Assembly (NCBI RefSeq): GCF_963668165.1
Contig: NZ_OY764211.1
Location: 558,001-622,000 of the forward strand
DNA from: Marispirochaeta sp.
Lineage (GTDB): Bacteria; Spirochaetota; Spirochaetia; JC444; Marispirochaetaceae
Direction: 5' to 3'
DNA: 64,000 nucleotides
The notes beneath the pieces were generated by a model. That model had not been told where the DNA came from. It made no database searches and saw only the letters and a list, made by a program, of their open reading frames with translations. The first letter of the stretch is position 1; the number at the start of each line of letters is the position of its first letter. Position numbers and translations under genes: made by a program. This document shows positions 38,380-46,397 of this stretch, one piece after another.

Positions 38380-39714
38380 ATGAGGAAGATAATGATTATC
38401 CGAATTGCAGCTCCGGTATCAGCATTGTTGCTGTTTTTTTCCTGCGCAAGCAGCCCGGAAACACCAAAATGGATTGAACGGCATCCGTCTGATGACAAAT
38501 ACTACATAGGTATTGGATTTTCGGATGATTCTGTCCAGTCAGTTGCCGCATCAAAGGCCCGGCAGGAAGCTTTGGCAAACCTGGCTTCGTCGATCTCCAC
38601 TTCCATTGTTACAGAAACAGAAACTGTTTTTTCCGAAACTGTGGAAGGTGAGGTCCTTCAATCCATGCACCGAAGAATTCGGGAACAGGTCGACCAGACG
38701 ATAGAGGGAGCTGAAGTTGTCGACAGCTTCTATTCACTACGGCACGGCTACTGGATATACCTAAGGATATCAAAAAGACAGCTGGAACACCAAAAGCGGG
38801 AGCTTCAGCAGAGAATTGAGGAACTGCTTCTACCTGTATACCACGGCGAAACCGGCTCTACAGCGGAAGCTCTCTCCCTGTTGCAGAAGGGACATGAATT
38901 ACTGCTGGATTCTCCTTTTTTTACTTCTCTTTCAGGTGAAATGGGAGAAGCCAGGGGTAATTTGCTGGACCTGATCGAGGGAAAAACCGCCTCCCGGCTG
39001 TCAAGTCTCAGAATATCGGTTTCTCCTGACACCATTGAGGGAACAGCTGGAGAAAGTGCAGAAGCCGTAATCACTGTACAGGGAGACGTACCTGCAGGAC
39101 GGTTGCCGGTGATTTTACGATTTGGGGATGAAGTTCTCACGAGCGGCAGCACCAATGATGAGGGAAACTACACCATGAAAATCGATCTTTCCAGGATTCC
39201 TCTGGGAAGGACAACCCTGTCCGCTGGCCTTCGGCCCGAGTCTTTGAACATACGGCAGGAGGACTATTTTCTGAACCTGAGGATCCCGGAAGCCGATTTT
39301 CCTGTAAATGTGAAGCCCCTGCCTTTGGTTTTTTCCTTTGAATATGATGATACGATCAATGTCCCGGGCATAAAGGATATGGCATCAGCCCTCTTTTTCA
39401 GTTCCGGTCTTCCGTTTTCGCTGGCAGAACAGACCGATACTTCAGAATACCTCCTCAGATGCAAACTGATAGTTGAGGATTTCCCCCGCTACAGGGATAA
39501 CAGCCTGGAGATTTCCCAAGCCCGTTTAATAATTCAGGTAGAGTCCGGGGATCAGATTCTTCATACATACGAGAGCGGTACAATGAAGGACGGAGGACTG
39601 ACGATCGATCAGGCCCACGAGCGGGCAGTTAAAAAGCTTTTTCAAAAGCTGAAAAGCGAACAGGCATACCTGCCGGGCTTGATTTCCGCACTGCCGATCA
39701 GGGTGTCACGATAA
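38380..39714 (+). CDS. LPP20-like lipoprotein with C-terminal Ig-like region
   Basis: 444 residues. Signal MRKIMIIRIAAPVSALLLFFSC ends in a lipobox FFSC. An LPP20 module covers residues ~28-140 (PKWIERHPSDDKYYIGIGFSDD...ASKARQEALANLASSIS). A coil follows (ISKRQLEHQKRELQQRIEELLL), then an Ig-like/carboxypeptidase-regulatory beta domain near 210-290 (VSPDTIEGTAGESAEAVITVQGD). A C-terminal ~130-residue domain completes it. It looks like the large member of a three-lipoprotein assembly with the two upstream genes. No enzymatic motif is seen. Confidence 0.8.
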   Translation: MRKIMIIRIAAPVSALLLFFSCASSPETPKWIERHPSDDKYYIGIGFSDDSVQSVAASKARQEALANLASSISTSIVTETETVFSETVEGEVLQSMHRRIREQVDQTIEGAEVVDSFYSLRHGYWIYLRISKRQLEHQKRELQQRIEELLLPVYHGETGSTAEALSLLQKGHELLLDSPFFTSLSGEMGEARGNLLDLIEGKTASRLSSLRISVSPDTIEGTAGESAEAVITVQGDVPAGRLPVILRFGDEVLTSGSTNDEGNYTMKIDLSRIPLGRTTLSAGLRPESLNIRQEDYFLNLRIPEADFPVNVKPLPLVFSFEYDDTINVPGIKDMASALFFSSGLPFSLAEQTDTSEYLLRCKLIVEDFPRYRDNSLEISQARLIIQVESGDQILHTYESGTMKDGGLTIDQAHERAVKKLFQKLKSEQAYLPGLISALPIRVSR

Positions 39715-39795
39715 AGTGCCTTCCGGCTTTCGGTACTTGAAAAAATCATGTCCATTCGATAGCTTTGGATACCTATTCAAGCTACCGGAGGGTTC
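39715..39795 (+). promoter_or_regulatory. Structured leader of the queuosine-precursor transporter gene
   Basis: A hairpin AGTGCC/GGTACT (39715-39737, loop TTCCGGCTTTC) is followed by an A-rich stretch. A second hairpin, AGCTT/AAGCT (39761-39783), lies next to the ribosome site CCGGAGGG. The loop bases TCCGG (39722-39726) are complementary to CCGGA at 39785-39789, which would cover the ribosome-binding site. Location upstream of a queuosine transporter hints at a preQ1-responsive element, but it does not fit the preQ1-I consensus that I know. Confidence 0.3.
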
Positions 39796-40497
39796 ATGGC
39801 AGAACTAGGATTTCCTTTACAGAACGAGGCCCTGTGGGCGCTGTTACTGTTTATCAATTTTTTCACCATTATCGTCCTGTACCGCGTAATGGGAAAAACC
39901 GGGCTCTATATCTGGATACCCATCTCTGTAATTATTGCCAATATCCAGGTCCTGAAGACGGTGAATATTTTCGGTTTTACCGCGACCCTGGGCAACATTG
40001 TATACGCAACATCCTTTCTTGTTACGGATATTCTTTCCGAAAACTATGGGAAAAACGAGGCGAAAAAGGCGGTTTGGGTAGGTTTCTTTGCAATTTTCGT
40101 AATGACTCTTTTTATGAATATTGCTATCTGGTTTGTCCCGGCACCGTCGGATTTTGCCCAGGAGGCACTCTCTTCAATCTTCCTGATCATGCCTCGAATA
40201 GCCGGAGCAAGCCTTGCGGCATATATTCTTTCCCAGCGCCACGATGTCTGGGCCTACAGTTTCTGGCGCAACCGTTTTCCGGAAGACAGACAGATATGGA
40301 TCCGTAACAATCTGAGTACAATGGTCAGTCAGCTGATCGATTCGATTGTCTTTGTACTCATTGCCTTCTGGGGCTTATATGAAATGCGGGTGCTCATGGA
40401 TATTCTGATTACAACTTACGTTATCAAATGGCTGGTCGCCGTCGCCGATACGCCCTTTATCTACTGGGCAAAGCGGATACGGGAGAAGTATCTGTAA
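39796..40497 (+). CDS. yhhQ: Queuosine precursor transporter (YhhQ/DUF165 family)
   Basis: A 233-residue inner-membrane protein with six or seven hydrophobic helices, family members of which import preQ0/preQ1 or queuine for tRNA modification. Family marks: VNIFGFTATLGNIVYATSFLVTDILSENYGK (the conserved T-D-x-x-x-E), ISQRHDVWAYSFWR-like segment reading LSQRHDVWAYSFW, and WIRNNLSTMVSQLIDSIVF. A strong Shine-Dalgarno (GGAGGG) is 4 nt from the ATG. No queuosine biosynthesis gene is in the window. Confidence 0.92.
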   Translation: MAELGFPLQNEALWALLLFINFFTIIVLYRVMGKTGLYIWIPISVIIANIQVLKTVNIFGFTATLGNIVYATSFLVTDILSENYGKNEAKKAVWVGFFAIFVMTLFMNIAIWFVPAPSDFAQEALSSIFLIMPRIAGASLAAYILSQRHDVWAYSFWRNRFPEDRQIWIRNNLSTMVSQLIDSIVFVLIAFWGLYEMRVLMDILITTYVIKWLVAVADTPFIYWAKRIREKYL

Positions 40498-40504
40498 AAC
40501 AACA

Positions 40505-40523
40505 GCCCGGCGAAAAGCCGGGC
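40505..40523. terminator. Stem-loop between convergent genes
   Basis: A perfect GCCCGGC/GCCGGGC stem of 7 bp with loop GAAAA. On the minus strand it is followed by a T-rich stretch (TGTTGTTTT), so it most likely ends the fab operon. It would also sit 7 nt past the yhhQ stop. Confidence 0.6.
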
Positions 40524-40530
40524 CGGTAAT

Positions 40531-41700
40531 TTAGAACTCGTTGACCTCGGCATCGTAATCCACGTCCGGAACACTGAAACCATTAAGCCTCAGAAAGTCT
40601 TCCCGGTAGCCGTCCATATCGCCGATTTCTTCAATATTTCCGGAATCAACCTGTTCCCAGAGTGTTGTTACCTCGTTCTGCACATCAGGGCGCATCTCCC
40701 AGTCGTCGACCCGGATTCGGCCCTCATCATCCACCGGTACTTCTCCTGTAGAATAGAGCTTTTCTGTAAAAAGACGATACATTTGCTCGATGCAGCCTTC
40801 GTGAATGCCCTTTTGTTTCATAACCTTGTAGAGAATCGACATGTAGAGGGGTACAACCGGAATAACTGCGCTGGCCCGGGTTACCAGGGCCTTATTTACA
40901 GAGACAAAGGCCTTTCCCTTAAGATGGGAGAGCAGGTCGCTTATCTCTGACGCGGTCTTTTCCAGGTGCTCCTTGGCTTTACCGATTGTTCCCTCACGGT
41001 ACACAGCATAGGTAACCTCCGGGCCGATATAGGAGTAAGCAACACTCATTGCCCCTTCGGAGAGTACTTCTGCATCCTTAAGGGCAGAGATCCAGAGCTT
41101 CCAGTCTTCTCCTCCCATTACCTTTACCGTGGCTTCAAGTTCATCCTGTGCTGCAGGCTCGATTGAAGCCTGGCTGACCTCGCCGGTCATGGCGTTAACC
41201 GACTTCGCAGAGTAGGTTTCTTTCAGGGGTTTTAATACTGAACGATACATTTCTCCAGTGTCGGGATCTACCCGCACAGGGGAGGCAAGGCTGTAAACCA
41301 CCAGATCGATGGTACCGTACTTCTCTTTTACTAAATCAATGACCTTCTTCTTAACTTCGTGAGAAAAAGCATCGCCGTTGATGCTGTCCGCCTTCAGTCC
41401 TGCTTCCCGTGCTGCATCTTCTAAAGACCTGTTGTTGTAGTATCCCGGGGTGCCGGGACGCGTATCGGTGCCCTCTTTTTCAAAAAAGACGCCGATTGTG
41501 TCACTGCCGGAACCAAAGGCCAGGGAAATCCGCGATGCCAGGCCGTAACCTGTGGAAGACCCGACGACCAGGGCTGTCCTGGGGCCGTCAAATTTCCCTT
41601 TGCTCTTGATATACTCTATCTGGTTCAGGGTCTCCTGCTTACAGCCCGCAGGATGGGCATTCATGCAGATACTGTTACGGATCTTCGGAGTAATAATCAT
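40531..41700 (-). CDS. fabV: FabV-type enoyl-ACP reductase / trans-2-enoyl-CoA reductase (NADH)
   Basis: Performs the final reduction of the fatty-acid elongation cycle, or reduces enoyl-CoA as TER does. 389 residues, close to T. denticola TER. It begins [20 protein letters not shown], then VVGSSTGYGLASRISLAFG (NADH-binding Rossmann loop). The active site is YSYIGPEVTYAVYREGTIGKAKEHL, containing Y-x8-K. Being last in a fabHDGFZ cluster, with no fabI or fabK in sight, favours the enoyl-ACP reductase role. FabV enzymes are intrinsically triclosan-tolerant as a family. Its start overlaps fabZ by 4 nt. Confidence 0.93.
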   Translation of the reverse strand: MIITPKIRNSICMNAHPAGCKQETLNQIEYIKSKGKFDGPRTALVVGSSTGYGLASRISLAFGSGSDTIGVFFEKEGTDTRPGTPGYYNNRSLEDAAREAGLKADSINGDAFSHEVKKKVIDLVKEKYGTIDLVVYSLASPVRVDPDTGEMYRSVLKPLKETYSAKSVNAMTGEVSQASIEPAAQDELEATVKVMGGEDWKLWISALKDAEVLSEGAMSVAYSYIGPEVTYAVYREGTIGKAKEHLEKTASEISDLLSHLKGKAFVSVNKALVTRASAVIPVVPLYMSILYKVMKQKGIHEGCIEQMYRLFTEKLYSTGEVPVDDEGRIRVDDWEMRPDVQNEVTTLWEQVDSGNIEEIGDMDGYREDFLRLNGFSVPDVDYDAEVNEF

Positions 41701-42119
41701 GCTTTGTCTCCCACCAGACAGAGCCAGGAGGCCTCACAGGCGAGTTCTTCTCCAACATAGCACTTTCCGCTCTGTTTAAGCATACGCGCCGAGATACGGT
41801 CGTTGGTGATCTCCATACGAATAGTCTCATTCGGACGTACCTGGCGGCGGAACTTGGCTTTTTCAATAGCCGCGAGAAAAAAGAGAGCGTCATCCCCGAG
41901 GCTTCCAAGCTGACGGACACCGGCGCCGCCGCACTGGGCCATTGTTTCGACAAGAATTACGCCGGGGACAACCGGATACTCGGGAAAATGGCCGGGAAAA
42001 AAGAACTCTTCCGGTGTGTAGGTCCGTGTTCCTGTTATCTTCTCTTCCGTAACCTCAGTCAGTTCATCAACAAACAGAAAAGGCTTTCTGTGAGGTAACA
42101 GTTCAGTTATTTCTTTCAT
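41697..42119 (-). CDS. fabZ: 3-hydroxyacyl-ACP dehydratase FabZ
   Basis: Dehydrates 3-hydroxyacyl-ACP to trans-2-enoyl-ACP. A 140-residue hot-dog fold. [12 protein letters not shown] opens the protein and the active site is [20 protein letters not shown] (catalytic His and Glu). [18 protein letters not shown] follows as in the family. It lies 3 nt after fabF and overlaps fabV. Confidence 0.96.
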   Translation of the reverse strand: MKEITELLPHRKPFLFVDELTEVTEEKITGTRTYTPEEFFFPGHFPEYPVVPGVILVETMAQCGGAGVRQLGSLGDDALFFLAAIEKAKFRRQVRPNETIRMEITNDRISARMLKQSGKCYVGEELACEASWLCLVGDKA

Positions 42120-42122
42120 TAT

Positions 42123-43370
42123 CTACTCCTGGTATTTGGTGAATATTACACTTCCGTTATGCCCGCCGAAACCGAGATTATCGGACATAACCGCGTTCAG
42201 CCTGGCACTGCGGCCTGTGTGGGGTATATAGTCCAGGTCACAGGCTTCATCGGGATTATCAAGATTAATGGTAGGAGGTATAAAGCCGTCCCGCAAGGCG
42301 AGTATACTGATAATAGCTTCCATTCCTCCGGCTCCGCCGATCATGTGGGCGGTCATTGATTTGGTTGAGGAGATCGGCATTTTATAGGCATAATCGCCAA
42401 AGGCCTTCTTGATGGCAATGGTTTCCAGAGGATCATTGGTTGGAGTCGACGTACCATGGGCGTTCAGATAATCAATCTGCGAAGGTTCCATCCCAGCGTC
42501 CTTTAGAGCCAGACGCATGGAGCGGGCGGGACCCTCTCCTGTCGCGTCGGGACTCGTCAGGTGAAAGGCGTCGCAGCTGATGCCGTAACCGGCTACCTCT
42601 GCATAGATGGCAGCTCCCCGTTTTAGGGCATGCTCAAGTTCTTCCAGGACGAGGATACCCGCACCTTCACCCATAACAAAACCGTCCCGGTCCTTGTCGA
42701 AAGGACGGCTGGAAGCGGTGGGATTATCGTTGAATTGCGTGGAAAGAGCTGTAATTCGCAGGAAACCGGCAATACCAAAGGGAGTAATGGCTGCTTCCAT
42801 GCCTCCGGTTACGATCACATCGCTCTGACCGATTCTGATAGAGTTTAAGGCTGCTCCTATGGCATCGGTCCCGGAAGTGCAGGCCGTTACGATACAGTAA
42901 CAGGGACCATAAAATCCGTACTTGATTGCCACATTTGCCGGGCCTTCGTTGCTGATCATTTTAGGGATTGTCATGGGAGCGATTCCCTTGGGACCCTTGG
43001 CTGCCAGGTTGCGTATGCCCTCTTCGGTTACTTCGTAACCGCCGATGCCGTTTCCAAGAATAACTCCAACCCGTTCGGAATCGACGCATTCTTTGTCCAG
43101 TCCGGCATCTTCCAGGGCCTGAGCTGCTCCGGCCACTGCAAATTGACTGAAACGGGCCAGTTTACGGGCTTCTTTTTTATCCATCCAGTTAGCGGAATCG
43201 AAGTCTTTGACTTCTCCTGCAACGGTGCAGGCGTAATCGGTGGTATCGAACAGAGTAATGGGTGCAATTCCGCTTTTCCCGGCCCTGATCGCCTGCCATG
43301 TATCTTCTATGTTATGTGCCAGGGCGTTTACTGTCCCCATGCCGGTCACAACGACTCGTCGGCGTTCCAT
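42123..43370 (-). CDS. fabF: 3-oxoacyl-ACP synthase II (FabF)
   Basis: Condenses acyl-ACP with malonyl-ACP in elongation. 415 residues, normal length. Catalytic triad Cys in TACTSGTDAIG, His in NAHGTSTPTNDPLE, His in KSMTAHMIGGAGG; C-terminal DNLGFGGHNGSVIF. It is in a compact operon. An acpP gene, which commonly lies before fabF, is absent here: only 28 nt separate fabG and fabF. Confidence 0.97.
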   Translation of the reverse strand: MERRRVVVTGMGTVNALAHNIEDTWQAIRAGKSGIAPITLFDTTDYACTVAGEVKDFDSANWMDKKEARKLARFSQFAVAGAAQALEDAGLDKECVDSERVGVILGNGIGGYEVTEEGIRNLAAKGPKGIAPMTIPKMISNEGPANVAIKYGFYGPCYCIVTACTSGTDAIGAALNSIRIGQSDVIVTGGMEAAITPFGIAGFLRITALSTQFNDNPTASSRPFDKDRDGFVMGEGAGILVLEELEHALKRGAAIYAEVAGYGISCDAFHLTSPDATGEGPARSMRLALKDAGMEPSQIDYLNAHGTSTPTNDPLETIAIKKAFGDYAYKMPISSTKSMTAHMIGGAGGMEAIISILALRDGFIPPTINLDNPDEACDLDYIPHTGRSARLNAVMSDNLGFGGHNGSVIFTKYQE

Positions 43371-43398
43371 ACGTTTCTCCCTTCTGTATTTTTAACCG

Positions 43399-44139
43399 CT
43401 ACATTACCAGGCCGCCGTCAACCCTTATAACCTGGCCGGTTATGTAGGATGAAAGATCACAAGCCAGATAGAGAACGGTATTGGCGATGTCCTCAGGGCT
43501 GCCCATTCTGCCCAGGGGAATAGCCCTGGCATATTCTGCCTTTACATCCTCGGTCAGCTTATCGGTCATGGCGGTTTCTATAAACCCCGGGGCAACGGCA
43601 TTGACGCGTACGTTTCTCTTGGCTGTCTCTTTTGCAAGGCTTTTGGTAAAACCGATAAGGCCTGCCTTGGAGGCGGAGTAGTTGGTCTGCCCGGCATTGC
43701 CCATCTGCCCGACCACCGAGGCCATATTGATAATGCTGCCGGATTTCTGCTTCATGGCCATGAAAGCCGATACTTCCCGTGCTACCAGGAAAGAACCGGT
43801 CAGGTTGACCTTAAGTACCGATTCCCACTGGTCCAGGGACATGCGAAAGACCATTCCGTCCCGGGTAATACCGGCGTTGTTTACAAGAATATCAAGTTTG
43901 CCGTCGGCGGTAATCTCCTTGATAAGAGCTTTTACCTCTTCCTCGTCGGTAATATTTGCCTTGTGAAAGCTTACCGTTGCGTCTCCCCTGGCGGCGGCAT
44001 CCATTTCTGCCTTAAAGGGTCCTTCAGCAAGGTCGCAGTAGTGCACTGAGGCTCCTTCGGCCAGAAACTTCATAATTATCTCTTTACCAATTCCCTGGGC
44101 ACCGCCGGTAACCAGAGCTTTTTTTCCTTCCAGTAGCAT
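43399..44139 (-). CDS. fabG: 3-oxoacyl-ACP reductase FabG
   Basis: NADPH-dependent reduction of 3-oxoacyl-ACP. 246 residues, SDR fold. Cofactor loop TGGAQGIGKEI, NNAGITRDG, catalytic Ser in INMASVVGQMGN, Y-x3-K in TNYSASKAGLIGF, and the C-terminal GQVIRVDGGLVM. Shine-Dalgarno AGGAGG. Positioned between fabD and fabF. Confidence 0.96.
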   Translation of the reverse strand: MLLEGKKALVTGGAQGIGKEIIMKFLAEGASVHYCDLAEGPFKAEMDAAARGDATVSFHKANITDEEEVKALIKEITADGKLDILVNNAGITRDGMVFRMSLDQWESVLKVNLTGSFLVAREVSAFMAMKQKSGSIINMASVVGQMGNAGQTNYSASKAGLIGFTKSLAKETAKRNVRVNAVAPGFIETAMTDKLTEDVKAEYARAIPLGRMGSPEDIANTVLYLACDLSSYITGQVIRVDGGLVM

Positions 44140-44148
44140 GTTGTCCTC

Positions 44149-45105
44149 CTAAGAACTGTAAGTGTTCCTGATAGTATTAATTTCGTCCAGAGTTCCCGCG
44201 TTCAGGCAGGGAACATCACTGTTTATCTTTTTCCAGAGTCCGGAAAGCACTTTTCCCGGTCCGGCTTCGATACAGATTTCTGTTTTCAGCGCCAGAATTG
44301 TTTCCTCTTCCGCAGTCCAGCGTACCGGAGAAATAACCTGTGCCAGGCATAATTCCCTGGCATCTTCTCCGCTGGTGACAAGCTTACCCGATACATTGGA
44401 AATAAGCCGGATCGCAGGATCCTTAAAGTTCAGGGTCCTCACAACCTCGGCGAACTCACTGCGAGCATCCCGCATAAGCGGTGTATGAAAGGGCGCTGAG
44501 ACCTTCAAGGGTATCCAGCGTTTGGCACCGTTCCCGGTAAAATATTCCTTTCCTTGAACAAGTGCCGTATGGGTTCCGCCCACGACCGTCTGGTCGGGGC
44601 TGTTGAAATTAGCAGCATACAACTCAAGATCCGAATTTGCACACAGCTCCTGTACCCTGTCGGGAGAGAGGCCCATAACAGCTGCCATTCCCGGTCCGTT
44701 TTCTCCAGCGGAGAGCTTCTCAGCAGCAGCTGCCATGATAGCTCCTCTTTTCTTAACCAGAGGAAAAACCTCCTCCAGGTTCAGTACTTCCGCTGCAGCC
44801 AGAGCAGAGAACTCTCCCAAACTGAAACCTGCAGCAGCATCAGGTCTGATCCCGGCCTCCTTCAGCAGAAGCAGCACAGCCAGGTTTACCGCAGTTATGC
44901 CAACCTGGGTGTTTTCCGTCTTTTTAAGCTCTTCCTCGCTGGATTCAAAGAGCAGTTCAGGAATATCCATTCCCGTCCATTCCGATGCATCGGCAAAGAG
45001 TTTCTTTACCACGGAAGAGGATTCCCATAAATCCCTTCCCATGCCGGGGTATTGAGCTCCCTGGCCGGGAAATAAAAAACAGTTCAGCAGTATATCTGAT
45101 TTCAT
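44149..45105 (-). CDS. fabD: Malonyl-CoA:ACP transacylase FabD
   Basis: Moves malonyl from CoA to ACP. About 318 residues from the ATG at 45105 (an ATG at 45123 would add six). FLFPGQGAQYPGMGRDL is the N-terminal signature; the nucleophilic Ser is in AGFSLGEFSAL and the His in APFHTPLM. It follows fabH with a 66-nt gap holding a copy of the fab-cluster palindrome, so it may also be transcribed from its own regulated start. Confidence 0.95.
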   Translation of the reverse strand: MKSDILLNCFLFPGQGAQYPGMGRDLWESSSVVKKLFADASEWTGMDIPELLFESSEEELKKTENTQVGITAVNLAVLLLLKEAGIRPDAAAGFSLGEFSALAAAEVLNLEEVFPLVKKRGAIMAAAAEKLSAGENGPGMAAVMGLSPDRVQELCANSDLELYAANFNSPDQTVVGGTHTALVQGKEYFTGNGAKRWIPLKVSAPFHTPLMRDARSEFAEVVRTLNFKDPAIRLISNVSGKLVTSGEDARELCLAQVISPVRWTAEEETILALKTEICIEAGPGKVLSGLWKKINSDVPCLNAGTLDEINTIRNTYSS

Positions 45106-45133
45106 TGAGTGAGACCTTACCATGCCCTGATTT

Positions 45134-45152
45134 TGTCGGTCAAGAACCGACA
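45134..45152. promoter_or_regulatory. Palindromic fab-cluster operator, copy between fabH and fabD
   Basis: TGTCGGTCAAGAACCGACA: 7-bp arms (TGTCGGT/ACCGACA) around CAAGA. The same 19-mer, with two changes, lies upstream of fabH. It does not match FapR, FabR, FadR or FabT sites known to me. Confidence 0.7.
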
Positions 45153-45171
45153 GAAACTACACAGGGTCATA

Positions 45172-46149
45172 TCAAAGACGAATCAGCTGCCCGCCGTAGG
45201 TAAGCCCCGAACCAAATCCGAGAGTAAGAACAATATCTCCGGTTTTAAGCTGTCGGTTCTGCCATAAATCGTTGAGGGCTATTGGAATGGATGCAGCCGA
45301 GGTGTTGGCGTATTCTTCTATGTTCAGGTAGAATTTTTCCAAAGGGATTCCGGCACGTTTTGCCGCGGCCTTGATGATTCTGACATTTGCCTGGTGGGGA
45401 ACAATGTATTTTATCTCATCTATGGAGATCCCCGCCTCGGACGGCAGGAATTGAAAAAGTTCCGTGTTAACCTGCACAGCGAAATTATACACCCGGCGGC
45501 CGTCCATGGAAATATAGAGGTCTTCTTCCGGGATACTCTGTCCGCGTATCGGGTTCTTTGTGCCCCCCGCCCGCACTATTAATGCTTCGGCGCCGCTGCC
45601 GTCAGAACGCAGCCGTGATGCCAGAAAACCCCTGTCATCCTCGCAGACGCTCAGTAGAACCGCACCTGCTCCGTCGCCGAAGAGTACGCAGGTAGAGCGA
45701 TCCTTCCAGTTTATCAGGCTGGAAAGCTTCTCCGCACCTATTACCAGAACGTTACGGGCGACACCGGAACTGATTAATCCCCGTCCGCACTCCAGGGCAT
45801 ATACAAAACCGGTACATGCGGCCCCCAGATCAAAAGCACCGCTGCGGGTCGCTCCGATATTATGCTGTACAATACTTGCAGTGGCAGGGAAGCCGATATA
45901 GTCGGGGGTACTGGTCGAAACAATAATCATATCCAGTTCATCAGCACATATATCACTATTGGACAATGCCTGCATGGCCGCTGCGGTCGCCATTTCAGAG
46001 GTTGTTTCATTCTCAGCCAGGTGGCGTGAACCGATTCCCGTATGGCTTCGGATCCATTCATCGGAGGTATCTATCATCAGGGCAAGGTCGTTGTTGGTAA
46101 CTCTTTTGGGCGGCAGGTATGCTCCCACCGAACAAATAGTCGCGTTCAT
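45172..46149 (-). CDS. fabH: 3-oxoacyl-ACP synthase III (FabH)
   Basis: Initiates fatty-acid synthesis by condensing acyl-CoA with malonyl-ACP. 325 residues. Catalytic Cys in LGAACTGFVYAL, His in IVPHQANVRII, Asn in EEYANTSAASIP; C-terminal LGFGSGLTYGG. First gene of the fab operon, preceded by AGGAGG and an operator-containing promoter region shared with the divergent carboxylase gene. Confidence 0.96.
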   Translation of the reverse strand: MNATICSVGAYLPPKRVTNNDLALMIDTSDEWIRSHTGIGSRHLAENETTSEMATAAAMQALSNSDICADELDMIIVSTSTPDYIGFPATASIVQHNIGATRSGAFDLGAACTGFVYALECGRGLISSGVARNVLVIGAEKLSSLINWKDRSTCVLFGDGAGAVLLSVCEDDRGFLASRLRSDGSGAEALIVRAGGTKNPIRGQSIPEEDLYISMDGRRVYNFAVQVNTELFQFLPSEAGISIDEIKYIVPHQANVRIIKAAAKRAGIPLEKFYLNIEEYANTSAASIPIALNDLWQNRQLKTGDIVLTLGFGSGLTYGGQLIRL

Positions 46150-46161
46150 CCATCCTCCTGT

Positions 46162-46180
46162 TGTCGGTTCTTGGCCGACT
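46162..46180. promoter_or_regulatory. Palindromic fab-cluster operator, copy upstream of fabH
   Basis: On the minus strand AGTCGGCCAAGAACCGACA, 17 of 19 bases identical to the copy at 45134-45152. It lies between the probable fabH promoter (minus strand TTGACT at 46212-46217) and the AGGAGG of fabH. Confidence 0.7.
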
Positions 46181-46313
46181 GAATACGTGTGTACTCAGTA
46201 TTCGAAGGGAAAGTCAAGGCGTGTTTACCGTAATCCTCACGCTAAATATCAAATATGTCCATAAAATTAGCGATTGCCGGCCGAAAATCATCCCGTAAGT
46301 GTGTTGTCGGCCC

Positions 46314-46342
46314 TCGACGCACAGGTGTAGAATGAGTATACT
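46314..46342 (+). promoter_or_regulatory. Promoter of the carboxylase gene
   Basis: TCGACG (46314-46319), 17 nt, TATACT (46337-46342). A half-operator, TGTCGGCC (46305-46312), abuts the -35 box. Confidence 0.55.
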
Positions 46343-46354
46343 CGGTTGACTTAA

Positions 46355-46373
46355 AGACGGCCGCTGGCCGACA
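46355..46373. promoter_or_regulatory. Degenerate palindromic operator, copy upstream of the carboxylase gene
   Basis: On the minus strand TGTCGGCCAGCGGCCGTCT, 13 of 19 positions shared with the fabH/fabD operators and itself nearly palindromic. It is about 12 nt after the -10 box, the same relative placement as in front of fabH. Confidence 0.55.
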
Positions 46374-46397
46374 AACGCTGCACGAGGAGGCGACCCT

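Noticed and set aside
39715..39747. Canonical preQ1-I riboswitch upstream of yhhQ
   Set aside because: Stem and A-rich tail look similar, but the loop and tail do not form the required pseudoknot; kept only as an uncharacterised leader.
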